Part shown: positions 8,496 through 17,387 of the stretch, piece after piece
Numbering within the stretch: the first letter of the stretch is position 1
How the letters are laid out: every line of letters starts with the position of its first letter
Source of the DNA: an uncultured bacterium
Lineage (GTDB): Bacteria; Patescibacteriota; Minisyncoccia; Minisyncoccales; UBA5738
DNA length: 43,096 nt
Reading direction: 5' to 3'
Assembly: GCA_903847095.1 (NCBI GenBank)
Contig: CAINCQ010000042.1
Span: 1 to 43,096 of the forward strand
Notes under the pieces: generated by a model
What the model was told of the DNA's origin: nothing
What the model saw: only the letters and a program-made list of their open reading frames with translations
Database searches by the model: none
Program-made: the position numbers and the translations under genes

Positions 8496-9272
8496 ATGAT
8501 TTCCCAATTCATCCAAAAATTAAGAACCAATAAGGGTTTGTCGCAAGAGGCGATAGCTCAACAGATCGGTGTTTCGCGGCCTACCTATGCCCAGATAGAA
8601 CAAGGGGAACATGATTTGACCGTTGAAGAAGCAAGGAAACTAGCGGATATTTTCGAGTTGTCCCTTGAGGATTTTTTGGCGGAAAGAATGCCCAATATAA
8701 CTATAAACGTTACGAATGAAACTGATTTTGTGAAAGAAAAAAACAGCAATATCCGTATTAATGTTCCACAGAAAAACCTTAAGAAATTCAAGGAGATCTT
8801 TCTTTACATTCTGACCAAAGTGGGAAGCAAGCCGAATGTGGGGGAAAGTGTTTTAAACAAGATATTATATTTTGTCGATTTTGATTATTACGAAAAATAC
8901 GAAGAGCAGCTAATCGGCGCAACATACATAAGGAACCATTTCGGTCCGACCCCTTGTGAACTCGTAAAAATAGTTGATGAGTTAAAGAAAAATGGGGACA
9001 TCGAAGAGGTGAAAAGCAAATTCTTTAAATTTGAACAGAAAAAATATTTACCTCTGCGTAAGCCAAATCTTGATTTGGTTTCCGCGCGAGAAATCGAACA
9101 TATAGACGACGTGCTGTGCCGTCTTTCAGATAAGAACGCAGCTGAGATCCGGGATTATTCACACGGCGACATTCCCTGGAGGGTTCATAAGGATGGAGAA
9201 CCGATTAGCTACGAGAGTGTTTTCTATCGGGATGAAAAGTACTCAGTAAGAAGCTACGATGATGAACTTTAG
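8496..9272 (+). CDS. XRE-HTH plus Panacea (DUF4065) domain antitoxin
   Basis: Residues 1-62 form an XRE-type helix-turn-helix (LSQEAIAQQIGVSRPTYAQI). After a spacer, residues about 95-240 match the Panacea/SocA-like fold: LNKILYFVDFDYYE, GATYIRNHFGPTPCELV and a C-terminal EIRDYSHGDIPW. Panacea domains are antitoxins that neutralise many unrelated toxins, and the XRE part would bind the operon's own promoter. The next gene overlaps by 14 bases and encodes a RelE-fold toxin, as expected for this arrangement. At 258 residues it is complete. Confidence 0.85.
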   Translation: MISQFIQKLRTNKGLSQEAIAQQIGVSRPTYAQIEQGEHDLTVEEARKLADIFELSLEDFLAERMPNITINVTNETDFVKEKNSNIRINVPQKNLKKFKEIFLYILTKVGSKPNVGESVLNKILYFVDFDYYEKYEEQLIGATYIRNHFGPTPCELVKIVDELKKNGDIEEVKSKFFKFEQKKYLPLRKPNLDLVSAREIEHIDDVLCRLSDKNAAEIRDYSHGDIPWRVHKDGEPISYESVFYRDEKYSVRSYDDEL

Positions 9273-9597
9273 TGAACTACCGGAATTTTCCAAAGAATTC
9301 AAAAGATTTTCGAAAAAATATCCCTCACTTTCTGAAGACTTGGGAGAATTAAAAAAAGTAATTTCCACTGTCCCGCTTGGAACAGGAAAGCATTCTGCGA
9401 TTTTGGTTGCCGCGGAAAAGACTAAAATCATCAAGGCTCGTTTGTTTTGCCGGTATTTAAAGGGTTCGTCGTTACGGATTATATATGCTTATTGCGCGGA
9501 CGTAGAGACGGTCGATTTTATGGAATTATATTCCAAAAACGAAAAGTCACGCGAAGACGCAATAAGAATCAAAGAATATTTAAAAGGTAAAATTTAA
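9259..9597 (+). CDS. RelE/ParE-superfamily-like toxin
   Basis: A 112-residue basic protein starts inside the antitoxin gene, with a 14-base overlap. It has the RelE/HigB layout: two N-terminal helices rich in Lys and Phe (FSKEFKRFSKKYPS), then beta strands KIIKARLFCRYL, SLRIIYAYC and VDFMELYSKN, and a C-terminal helix. Members cleave mRNA at the ribosome (RelE/HigB) or poison gyrase (ParE). I cannot tell which, because catalytic residues in this fold are poorly conserved. Toxicity is inferred from the operon partner. A second ATG three bases in (9262) is an alternative start. Confidence 0.75.
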   Translation: MMNFSELPEFSKEFKRFSKKYPSLSEDLGELKKVISTVPLGTGKHSAILVAAEKTKIIKARLFCRYLKGSSLRIIYAYCADVETVDFMELYSKNEKSREDAIRIKEYLKGKI

Positions 9598-9601
9598 AAA
9601 T

Positions 9602-9718
9602 ATGATTCCGGACATTAATTATCAACAATTGATTAATAGTATGGTAGCTGAAGTTGTATTTGGATTTGAGATTGTTTTTGGCGTTTTCGCTAACTTAATT
9701 TCAGCCATTTTTAAATAG
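9602..9718 (+). CDS. 38-residue hydrophobic peptide, putative
   Basis: An ATG four bases after the toxin stop opens a 38-codon frame starting MIPDINYQQLINSM and ending in a hydrophobic segment FGVFANLISAIFK. It has no recognisable Shine-Dalgarno. Its tight spacing suggests a third member of the toxin-antitoxin operon, or it may be chance. Part of the gene lies antisense to an open frame that belongs to the island-flanking repeat. Confidence 0.4.
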   Translation: MIPDINYQQLINSMVAEVVFGFEIVFGVFANLISAIFK

Positions 9719-9738
9719 TTCATACAAAGTTCTTCTTT

Positions 9739-9874
9739 TATCAAGAATAGCTGATTTAAGCCATTGATCTGCCCCCGACTGAGCTTCGCTTGCCCTTCTG
9801 GAGGGCTCTCCTGCAGGGCGGCGCTCGCAAGGGGGCAGCCGGGCTCGAATCGGGCTCAGGCCAACGCATTTTAG
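9739..9874 (+). repeat. left copy of 136-bp island-flanking inverted repeat
   Basis: This segment matches the reverse complement of 21705-21840 over its full length, about nine bases in ten. The largest difference is one block (TGGAGGGCTCTCCTG here, CGGATTACTATCC in the other). It is GC-rich, and its complement reads as an open frame ending SAILDKRRTLYELFKNG, while the right copy ends SAILDKIGTSLVEDVLQ. The pair brackets hsdRMS and the arsenic operon. A third, partial copy lies at 22424-22490. Confidence 0.88.
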
Positions 9875-9879
9875 TGGCA

Positions 9880-9913
9880 GCGACCGTCGGAAGTCCCGCG
9901 TATTCCCGCGGGA
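9880..9913 (+). repeat. 34-bp palindromic insertion element, copy 1
   Basis: The segment begins GCGACCGTCGGAAGTCCCG and ends CCCGCGGGA. Its second half can fold as TCCCGCG/CGCGGGA. It matches 17532-17565 at 28 of 34 positions. It sits immediately after the left island repeat, where the right repeat instead continues directly into CCGCAGGTGGGGGTAA. The comparison suggests that the element was inserted here. Confidence 0.6.
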
Positions 9914-9953
9914 GTGGGGGTAAGGGGAAAGTATTTTGCATAAAATAATATAA

Positions 9954-10088
9954 ATCGAAGCCAACAGGCTTCGCGAATTTTTGGAAAATATTGAATTGAA
10001 AATTAAGCCTAAAAGAGCTAAATTAAATACAATAAAGCTGGATTTGATTGATTTTTCACGTCTTTATAGAACCGCAAACCAGTATTAA
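9954..10088 (+). pseudogene. C-terminal gene fragment of about 44 codons
   Basis: An open stretch with no start codon reads EANRLREFLENIEL, continues with basic residues (KIKPKRAKL) and ends DFSRLYRTANQY before TAA at 10086-10088. It is bounded upstream by a stop and a short hairpin (CGAAGCC/GGCTTCG). It looks like the tail of a gene cut when the island border formed. I do not recognise the parent family. Confidence 0.4.
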
Positions 10089-10143
10089 TTGAAAAAGCGC
10101 TTACAAAAATCATATATCTCGGTGGCGATTATATATAAAAAAT

Positions 10144-13100
10144 ATGGCTTTTAACGAAAACACACGAGTAAAAATTCCAGCAATCTTACATTTATGCAGG
10201 CTTGGATTTAGTTATCTCTCGCTATCAAAAGCAAAATGGGATGAAAGTACAAACATCTTCACGGATATTTTTTACGAAAGCCTTGTTCGTATTAATGACG
10301 GCATAGAAAAGGACGACATAAAGAGACAATATGAGAAAGTTTCCCTATCCCTTGATAATGAAGATTTGGGACAAGAATTTTATAAAATGCTAACCGCAAC
10401 TTCTGGTGTCAGACTTATTGATTTTCAAAACTTTTCCAATAATTCTTTCCATGTCGTTACTGAGTTACCTTGTAAAAATGGAGACGATGAATTCCGCCCG
10501 GACATTACACTTCTGATCAATGGAATGCCTTTGGCATTTATTGAGGTAAAAAAACCAAACAATCGCGAGGGTATTTTAGCGGAAAGGAATAGGATAAACT
10601 TTCGGTTCAAAAATGAAAAATTCAGAAAATTCATAAATATCTCACAGATTATTGTTTTTTCCAATAATATGGAGTATGACACGGAATCAATTACTCCAGT
10701 TCAAGGTGCATTTTATTCGAGTTCGTCGTATACGGAAGCAAACTTTAATTGTTTTCGCGAAGAAGAAAAATCCAATTTATCAAAAATTATTGGGCCAGAA
10801 GACGAATTACTGGAAAATCTCATTTTGAAAGATAATAATTTATCTTCTATTAAACATTCGCCGGAATTTCAGACGAATAAAGGAATTGATACTCCAACCA
10901 ATAGAATTTTAACATCATTATTTTGCAAAGATAGATTTGCCTTTATTCTTAAATATTGCATTGCGTATGTTAATGAAATAAGCGGGCTGGAAAAGCACAT
11001 CATGCGCTATCCGCAATTTTTTGCGACGAAAGCAATCGAATCGAAATTAGATAAGGGAGTGAAAAAAGGAATTATTTGGCACACGCAAGGCAGTGGGAAA
11101 ACAGCTTTGGCTTTTTATAACGTTCATTTCTTAACTGATTATTTCCAAAAAAAGAAGGTCATCCCAAAATTTTATTTTATCGTTGATCGTATTGACTTGC
11201 TGATCCAGGCATCGCGCGAATTTGCAAGCCGTGGATTGGTTGTGCATACAGTGGACTCAAAAAATGAATTATTGAAAGATTTTAAAAATCCAACAGCTAT
11301 TCATAACTTGCAGGGTCAAAGAGAAATCACTGTTGTTAATATTCAAAAATTCAAAGATGAAGACGATATTTTGCATACAAGCGACTACGATATTAATTCT
11401 CAGAGAATTTACTTCTTAGACGAAGTGCATAGAAGCTATGATCCAGAAGGTAGTTTTTTGGCAAATTTAATGGTATCGGATAGAAATGCAATTATTATTG
11501 GACTCACCGGCACGCCTTTAATTGGCGATAGCCGGCGCTCAAAAGATATTTTTGGCGATTATATCCATAAGTATTATTACAATGCATCTATTTCTGATGG
11601 TTACACTTTAAAATTAATTCGCGAGGGCATTGAAACAAATTACAAAATCCAATTGGAAGAAGCCTTGCGGCAGGTGGAAATACTCGAAGGAGATGTCGAT
11701 AGAAAGATAATTTATTCGCATGAAAAATTTGTCGAGCCAATGCTCGATTATATCGTAGAAGATTTCTTAAAAAGCCGCGTAATGCATGGAGATGATTCTT
11801 TTGGTGGGATGGTTGTTTGTGACAGCGCGGATCAAGCAAGGGAAATGTCAAGAATATTCGCGAAGAAATATTCACATAAACTTAAATATTATTTTGAAAA
11901 AACCGGAAACTATTCCTTGAATAGCAGTGTGGATTTTTCACTCGTAAAGGAGGGCAATGGTTTGGGGGGAGCGCTTATTCTCCATGATTCAGGAAGTAAG
12001 GATGACAGAAAACAAGCTACGGAAGATTTTAAATCCGGCAAAATTGATCTGCTTTTTGTTTACAACATGCTTTTGACTGGTTTTGACGCCAAGAGACTAA
12101 AAAAACTTTATATTGGCCGCGTGATTAAAGACCATAATCTGCTTCAAACGCTTACGCGCGTAAACCGGCCTTATAAAAATTTCCGTTTTGGCTATGTAGT
12201 TGATTTTGCCGATATTCGTAAAGAATTTGATTCCACAAACAAGGCATATTTTGAAGAATTACAGTTAGAATTGGGTTCGGAAATGGAAAATTATTCCAAT
12301 CTTTTCATGTCCAAAGAAGAAATTGAGTTGGAAATTGAAAACATCAAAGACAGGCTGTTTTCTTTTGAGCTCAAAAATTCTGAAATTTTCTCGCAACAAA
12401 TTACGCAGATAGAAGACAAAAAAGCGGTTCTGGAAATCAAAAAAGCTTTGGAAAATGTCAGGAACTTATATAACGTTATCCGTTTACTCGGATATTATGA
12501 ATTACTCGGAAAAATTGACTTCAAAAAGCTGAATGAGCTTTATAACGAAACCACCCATCACTTAGAGCTTCTCAACCTCAAAGAATCTTTGGAAAAAAGC
12601 GTAGATACAACCAATCTGCTTAATGTTGCGCTGGAAAATGTGCTTTTTATGTTCCGTAAAGTTTCCGAAGAAGAATTGGTGATTGCCGACAAACTTAAAG
12701 ACTCACTTCGCAAAACCCGGGAAGAACTGGCAAAGAACTTTGACCCAAAAGACAAAGAATTTATTACTCTTTATGAAGAATTAAAACGATTGTTTGATAA
12801 AAAGAATTTGGATGAAATTACCCAAGAAGAAATGCATCAAAATATTGGTGCCTTGCAGAATATTTATGATCGCATAACCGAATTAAACCGTAGAAACAAT
12901 TTGCTCAAAGCAAAGTACGAAAATGATGAAAAATACGCGAGATTGCACAAGCGAGTGATGGAAAATGGGAATATCCCTAATCGGGAAAGCGTGATTCACG
13001 AAACATTGATGGAGATCAAAAATCAAGCCGATGAGAAAGTTTTGATCAATAGCAGAATGCTCACTAATGAAGGGTATTTCATCCAATTTATGAATCCGCT

Positions 13101-13218
13101 CGTAATAAATGGCTTTGAGAACCACAAAATCAGCCTTGACCCGGAAGCCGCCCGATACATTAACAAATATGTAGTTGATGAATATGTTAATGAATACAGC
13201 GGCAAAAAATATGCTTGA
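10144..13218 (+). CDS. hsdR: type I restriction enzyme R subunit (HsdR)
   Basis: HsdR is the translocase and nuclease of a type I restriction system. The 1024 residues begin with a RecB-like nuclease domain whose motif runs from Asp about 120 (PDITLLING) to IEVKK near residues 133-137. The helicase follows: Walker A QGSGKT near 317-322, DEVH near 426-429 and GLTGTPL near 455. The motif VI region is LLQTLTRVNRPY. The C-terminal third is helical and would contact HsdM. The order R-M-S with short overlaps indicates one operon. The gene looks complete. Low GC and frequent AAA/ATT codons contrast with the core genes and fit horizontal acquisition. Confidence 0.96.
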   Translation: MAFNENTRVKIPAILHLCRLGFSYLSLSKAKWDESTNIFTDIFYESLVRINDGIEKDDIKRQYEKVSLSLDNEDLGQEFYKMLTATSGVRLIDFQNFSNNSFHVVTELPCKNGDDEFRPDITLLINGMPLAFIEVKKPNNREGILAERNRINFRFKNEKFRKFINISQIIVFSNNMEYDTESITPVQGAFYSSSSYTEANFNCFREEEKSNLSKIIGPEDELLENLILKDNNLSSIKHSPEFQTNKGIDTPTNRILTSLFCKDRFAFILKYCIAYVNEISGLEKHIMRYPQFFATKAIESKLDKGVKKGIIWHTQGSGKTALAFYNVHFLTDYFQKKKVIPKFYFIVDRIDLLIQASREFASRGLVVHTVDSKNELLKDFKNPTAIHNLQGQREITVVNIQKFKDEDDILHTSDYDINSQRIYFLDEVHRSYDPEGSFLANLMVSDRNAIIIGLTGTPLIGDSRRSKDIFGDYIHKYYYNASISDGYTLKLIREGIETNYKIQLEEALRQVEILEGDVDRKIIYSHEKFVEPMLDYIVEDFLKSRVMHGDDSFGGMVVCDSADQAREMSRIFAKKYSHKLKYYFEKTGNYSLNSSVDFSLVKEGNGLGGALILHDSGSKDDRKQATEDFKSGKIDLLFVYNMLLTGFDAKRLKKLYIGRVIKDHNLLQTLTRVNRPYKNFRFGYVVDFADIRKEFDSTNKAYFEELQLELGSEMENYSNLFMSKEEIELEIENIKDRLFSFELKNSEIFSQQITQIEDKKAVLEIKKALENVRNLYNVIRLLGYYELLGKIDFKKLNELYNETTHHLELLNLKESLEKSVDTTNLLNVALENVLFMFRKVSEEELVIADKLKDSLRKTREELAKNFDPKDKEFITLYEELKRLFDKKNLDEITQEEMHQNIGALQNIYDRITELNRRNNLLKAKYENDEKYARLHKRVMENGNIPNRESVIHETLMEIKNQADEKVLINSRMLTNEGYFIQFMNPLVINGFENHKISLDPEAARYINKYVVDEYVNEYSGKKYA

Positions 13219-14836
13219 TAAAAATTTTACGTCGCAAACAAAGGAACTTATTGATAATCTCAAAGGAATTTGCGCGTCTTATGGTCTCGGAAATGACGGG
13301 AATGAGTTTAAAATCATCACCCAAGTCTTTTTGTATAAGTTCATGAACGATAAATTCGGCTATGAAGTCAAAAAACTTGATCCAAAACTAAAAAATTCGG
13401 CAAGTTGGGAAAAAACTATTTTGGAATATTCCGACAAAGATTATGAAATGCTTCTTTTGAAATTAAATCCGAACAGCGCCAAGCTCAAACGGGAACATTT
13501 TCTTTCTAATTTACATAATCGACAGAATCAAGAAGAATTCGCGAAATTTTTTGACGATACCTTGCGCGATATCGCTATTTTTAACAACGATATTTTTTCA
13601 GTTAAAACCGGCACCGGCGCGAAAATAATTTTATTCGACGAATTAAGCAATTACATCACCGACAGCTCGCAGCGCGACGCTTTTTGTCGCGCTCTCGTCA
13701 ATCAATTAGTCAAATTCAGTTTTGAACAAATTTTTGACCAGAAGTTTGATTTCTTTTCCACAATTTTTGAATATCTGATCAAGGACTACAACAAAGACGG
13801 CGGCGGTAAATATGCTGAATATTATACGCCCCACGCGGTTGCCAAAATAATGGCGTCGATATTGGTGAACGGGCCAACCCAAAATGTTACTTGTTATGAT
13901 CCCGCAGCCGGTTCAGGGACGCTTCTTATGAATTTGGCGCATGCCATCGGCGAAGATCGCTGCACGATTTATTCCCAAGATATCTCGCAAAAATCTTCGG
14001 GGATGCTTCGGCTCAATTTGATTTTGAATAATCTGGTTCATTCCATTCAAAATATCATTCAGGGCAATACTCTAAAAAGTCCCTATCACAAAATTGGCGA
14101 CCAATTAATGAAATTTGATTATGTTGTTTCCAATCCGCCTTTTAAATTGGATTTTTCCGATTTCAGAAACGATCTGGATACAAAAACAAACAACGAACGT
14201 TTTTTTGCCGGAATTCCCAACGTCCCGAACAAGAAACTGGAATCAATGGCAATTTATTTGCTGTTTATCCAGCATATTATGTATTCGCTTTCCGCCAAAG
14301 GGAAAGCGGCAATTGTCGTGCCGACGGGCTTTATTACCGCTCAAAGCGGAATTGAAAAGAAAATAAGAGAAAAATTAGTAAATGAAAAAATGCTGCGCGG
14401 CGTGGTGAGTATGCCGAGCAATATCTTTGCCACCACCGGTACCAATGTTTCGGTATTGATCATTGATCGCGAGAATACCAATGGCGAAATAGTTTTGATG
14501 GATGCCTCCAAGTTGGGAAAAACAGTAAAAGAAGGCAAGAATAAAAAAACTTTACTTTCGTCGGAAGAAGAACAGCAAATTATTAATACTTTCAACAAGA
14601 GAGAGGTGAAAGAGGATTTTTCCGTGGTGGTTTCGTATGATCAAATTAAAGAAAAAAATTATTCTTTCAGCGCTGGACAATATTTTGAAGTCAAGATTGA
14701 ATACACCGATATCACGCCGGAACAATTTGTGAAGAAAATGGCTGATTACAAAAAAAATCTGAAAGAGCTTTTTGAAGAGTCGAAAGATATGGAGGAGGAA
14801 ATAAAAAAGCAGTTAAGTGGATTGAAATATGAATAA
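13211..14836 (+). CDS. hsdM: type I DNA methyltransferase M subunit (HsdM)
   Basis: HsdM is the N6-adenine methyltransferase subunit. The start is ATG 13211, overlapping the hsdR stop in ATGCTTGA, and gives 541 residues. Upstream in-frame ATGs would extend into hsdR without adding family sequence. YTPHAVAKIMA is followed by SAM motif I DPAAGSGTL near residue 230 and catalytic motif IV NPPF near residue 308. The helical C-terminal region ends KQLSGLKYE. It would pair with HsdS to form the modification enzyme and with HsdR for restriction. Confidence 0.96.
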   Translation: MLDKNFTSQTKELIDNLKGICASYGLGNDGNEFKIITQVFLYKFMNDKFGYEVKKLDPKLKNSASWEKTILEYSDKDYEMLLLKLNPNSAKLKREHFLSNLHNRQNQEEFAKFFDDTLRDIAIFNNDIFSVKTGTGAKIILFDELSNYITDSSQRDAFCRALVNQLVKFSFEQIFDQKFDFFSTIFEYLIKDYNKDGGGKYAEYYTPHAVAKIMASILVNGPTQNVTCYDPAAGSGTLLMNLAHAIGEDRCTIYSQDISQKSSGMLRLNLILNNLVHSIQNIIQGNTLKSPYHKIGDQLMKFDYVVSNPPFKLDFSDFRNDLDTKTNNERFFAGIPNVPNKKLESMAIYLLFIQHIMYSLSAKGKAAIVVPTGFITAQSGIEKKIREKLVNEKMLRGVVSMPSNIFATTGTNVSVLIIDRENTNGEIVLMDASKLGKTVKEGKNKKTLLSSEEEQQIINTFNKREVKEDFSVVVSYDQIKEKNYSFSAGQYFEVKIEYTDITPEQFVKKMADYKKNLKELFEESKDMEEEIKKQLSGLKYE

Positions 14837-16130
14837 GTGCAAATTAGTAAATGTCTCAGACTTAATAACCAAGGGAACAACCCCATCCACCATGGGGTCG
14901 GGTTTTCTTGGCGTTGGAATAAATTTTATACGAGCAGAAAGTCTTATAAACTCAAAGTATTTGGACAAAAAATCATTTGAACATATTGATCAATCTACTG
15001 ATGATAAATTACAACGATCTCGGCTAAAGAGTGGAGACCTATTATTTTCGATTGCAGGTTATCTGGGCAAAGTCGGCGTTGTTAGTGATAGCGATTTACC
15101 AGCCAACACAAATCAAGCAGTTGGGATTGTTCGGATAAATCCAAAAAAGGCAAATGTTGATTATCTTTATTATTTTTTTTCACAAAAATATATCCAGAAA
15201 AGAATAAGTCAGCTCTCGTCCCAATCTGTTCAAGCTAATCTTAATTTGGAATTACTTGGCGCTCTAGAATTTGATAATAAGGATATTAATAAACAAAAAA
15301 AAATTTCCGCTGTTCTTTCCGCACTTGATTCCAAAATCGACCTTAATAATCGCATCAATGCCGAATTGGAAGCAATGGCAAAAACTTTGTATGACTATTG
15401 GTTTGTGCAGTTTGATTTTCCCGATCAAAACGGCCAACCCTACAAAACCAGCGGTGGAAAAATGGTTTGGAGCGAAGAGTTGAAGCAAGATATTCCGGAA
15501 GGGTGGGGAATTGCAAAAATGTCCGAATGGATAAATCTTGATAAGAGCGGTGATTGGGGTAAGGACCAACAAGAAGGTAATTACACAAAAAAAGTAACTT
15601 GCATCCGCGGCGCCGATATAAACGGATTAAACGGATTAGACGAATTAAAACCACCAACTCGATATATTCTTGAAAAAAATACCCTCAAAATTCTTAAATC
15701 CCACGACATAATAATTGAAATTTCGGGAGGGAGCCCGACACAATCGACGGGACGCCTCGCCTTCATAACCAATGCAACGATAAAAAGATTTGAGAATCCA
15801 TTGATTTGCTCAAATTTTTGCAAACCAATTTCAATAATAAACAAAAAACTTTTATATAATTTCGTTTACTACTGGACAAGCCTCTACGATAATGGCATAT
15901 TTTTTGGTTATGAAGGAAAAACAAGCGGTATCAAGAATTTGTTGCTAGATTCTTTTGTAAATTCTTATTTTACGGTTGTTCCAGATGAAAAAATCGTAAA
16001 TCAATTTTACGATATTATGGAAAATATACAAAAGAAAAAACAAACTGTCTTAGCAGAAAATCAAAAACTTGCCGAACTACGCGATTGGCTTTTGCCGATG
16101 TTGATGAACGAGCAGGTAAAAGTGAAATAA
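14829..16130 (+). CDS. hsdS: type I restriction specificity subunit (HsdS)
   Basis: HsdS sets the bipartite DNA target. The 433 residues show the usual two target-recognition domains, each followed by a long helix. TRD1 is about residues 1-150, with the conserved helix QKKISAVLSALDSKIDLNNR and then ALAKTLYDYWF-type sequence (EAMAKTLYDYWFVQF). TRD2 is about residues 215-400, with the second helix near 405-425 and the end ELRDWLLPMLMN. The start ATG overlaps hsdM in ATGAATAA. TRDs are the fastest-evolving part, so the target cannot be read from sequence alone. Confidence 0.94.
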   Translation: MNKCKLVNVSDLITKGTTPSTMGSGFLGVGINFIRAESLINSKYLDKKSFEHIDQSTDDKLQRSRLKSGDLLFSIAGYLGKVGVVSDSDLPANTNQAVGIVRINPKKANVDYLYYFFSQKYIQKRISQLSSQSVQANLNLELLGALEFDNKDINKQKKISAVLSALDSKIDLNNRINAELEAMAKTLYDYWFVQFDFPDQNGQPYKTSGGKMVWSEELKQDIPEGWGIAKMSEWINLDKSGDWGKDQQEGNYTKKVTCIRGADINGLNGLDELKPPTRYILEKNTLKILKSHDIIIEISGGSPTQSTGRLAFITNATIKRFENPLICSNFCKPISIINKKLLYNFVYYWTSLYDNGIFFGYEGKTSGIKNLLLDSFVNSYFTVVPDEKIVNQFYDIMENIQKKKQTVLAENQKLAELRDWLLPMLMNEQVKVK

Positions 16131-16145
16131 GTGATTTGAAGCAAT

Positions 16146-16619
16146 ATGTTTAAAAAATCAAAAGAAGAAGACAGTATTCATATCAGGGCGATAAGATATG
16201 GAGTAAAGTATCCTAATGGTTTTATGTATGCGGATATTAAACATTATTACAGTAAAAGATTATCCGAATGGGCCATAGTAGATGAATTTTTGAATGAAGC
16301 ATGGAATAATAAAAAAGGAGTAACAAATCGCATTACCCCCTTTGTCTTACTTGAAAAGATGGAAAATGGGAATATTGAGCAATCAAAGTACACAGTGAGT
16401 TACGAGGCATATTTTGCCTATCTCCAATATCGCAATGCCAAGGCTGCTCGCTATTGGTCAATTGTTGCCATTGTGATTGCTGCACTTTCAATGCTGGGTT
16501 CCATTGTTTTCTCCATCTTGGAGATTACATCGTGTGCCAAGACTAATATTGGTCGAGAAGTTAAATCTTTTTCGGAACTTAAAAACTATTCTACGCATAG
16601 AAATTACTGGAGACAATAA
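16146..16619 (+). CDS. single-TM protein of unknown function downstream of hsdS
   Basis: A 157-residue protein starts 15 bases after hsdS in the same direction, so it is probably part of the restriction operon. Residues 1-95 are soluble, with aromatic and basic residues (GVKYPNGFMYADIKHYYSK), and might form a small winged-helix-like domain. A single hydrophobic helix spans about residues 103-127, and a short tail follows. I do not recognise the family. A helical-anchor protein beside a type I system could be an effector or a membrane recruiter, but this is inference from position only. Confidence 0.6.
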   Translation: MFKKSKEEDSIHIRAIRYGVKYPNGFMYADIKHYYSKRLSEWAIVDEFLNEAWNNKKGVTNRITPFVLLEKMENGNIEQSKYTVSYEAYFAYLQYRNAKAARYWSIVAIVIAALSMLGSIVFSILEITSCAKTNIGREVKSFSELKNYSTHRNYWRQ

Positions 16620-16640
16620 AAATATTTATTGGAATTTTTT

Positions 16641-17378
16641 ATGAACACTTTCAAAGAATCAGCGATTGAAATATTGAAAAAGGCCAAAAAGCCTTTGCAT
16701 TATACTGAAATTACTCGGCTGGCTTTGGAATCCGGAATATTGGAAACGGAAGGGGCAACGCCGGAAGCTACGATGAATGCGCAAATCGTGGTTGATATTA
16801 AAAATAAAGGAGAAGGATCGGATTTTATCAGAACTGCGCCCGGAACTTTTGAGCTCAATCCCAACAAAAAAGAAATCAAAGAAACGCCGAAGATTCTCGA
16901 GGCGGAAAAAGAGGAAGAAGAAAAGATCGTTATTGCTGGCGGATTTACCGGTAAAGGGGGAGAGCATTTGGTCTGCAGTGAATTGTTGTTCCGCGGTTTC
17001 AACGCCAGCATAATGAGCGTGGACGTGGGAATGGATATTGTGGCGGTTAAAGAAAATCAATTATTCGGTATCCAGGTCAAAACTTCGAATCTCAATAGTT
17101 TTGATACCTATGTTTTTGATATTCGCAAGGTGTCATTTGAGCGGCACAGCAACGGCAATATATATTATATTTTTGTTTTGCATGGCGAAAAGAAAAATGA
17201 TTTTTTAATTTTGCCATTTCATGAAGTTGAAAAGAAAGTTCACGACAGAGCCATTTTAGAAGTAGGACATGGTAAACGATACCGCGTCAATATTAAATTT
17301 AGAAATGATAAAATTTATATGGGGAATATGGATAATGAGATGGGGTATTTTTTAAATAACTGGGAAATTATTAAGTAA
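16641..17378 (+). CDS. HARE-HTH plus PD-(D/E)XK-fold protein
   Basis: Residues about 1-72 match the HARE-HTH (HB1/ASXL-type) winged helix: ESAIEILKKAKKPLHYTEIT, then FIRTAPGTFELN. HARE-HTH domains are often fused to restriction nucleases. After a Glu/Lys-rich linker comes a PD-(D/E)XK-like core from about residue 95: GKGGEHLVCSELLFRGF, the acidic GMDIVAV and the GIQVKTS strand, where Gln takes the place of the usual acidic residue. The ATG at 16641 is preferred to an upstream TTG because the HARE domain begins there. Its position after hsdS suggests an accessory nuclease or regulator of the R-M operon. Confidence 0.7.
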   Translation: MNTFKESAIEILKKAKKPLHYTEITRLALESGILETEGATPEATMNAQIVVDIKNKGEGSDFIRTAPGTFELNPNKKEIKETPKILEAEKEEEEKIVIAGGFTGKGGEHLVCSELLFRGFNASIMSVDVGMDIVAVKENQLFGIQVKTSNLNSFDTYVFDIRKVSFERHSNGNIYYIFVLHGEKKNDFLILPFHEVEKKVHDRAILEVGHGKRYRVNIKFRNDKIYMGNMDNEMGYFLNNWEIIK

Positions 17379-17387
17379 TAAAAAACC

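Noticed and set aside
9701-9964. Leftward 87-residue gene
   Set aside because: It is the island-flanking repeat read as protein. The homologous right copy has stop codons in the same frame.
13175-13210. Upstream start of hsdM
   Set aside because: The extra residues are encoded inside hsdR and are not family sequence. ATG 13211 gives the normal overlap.
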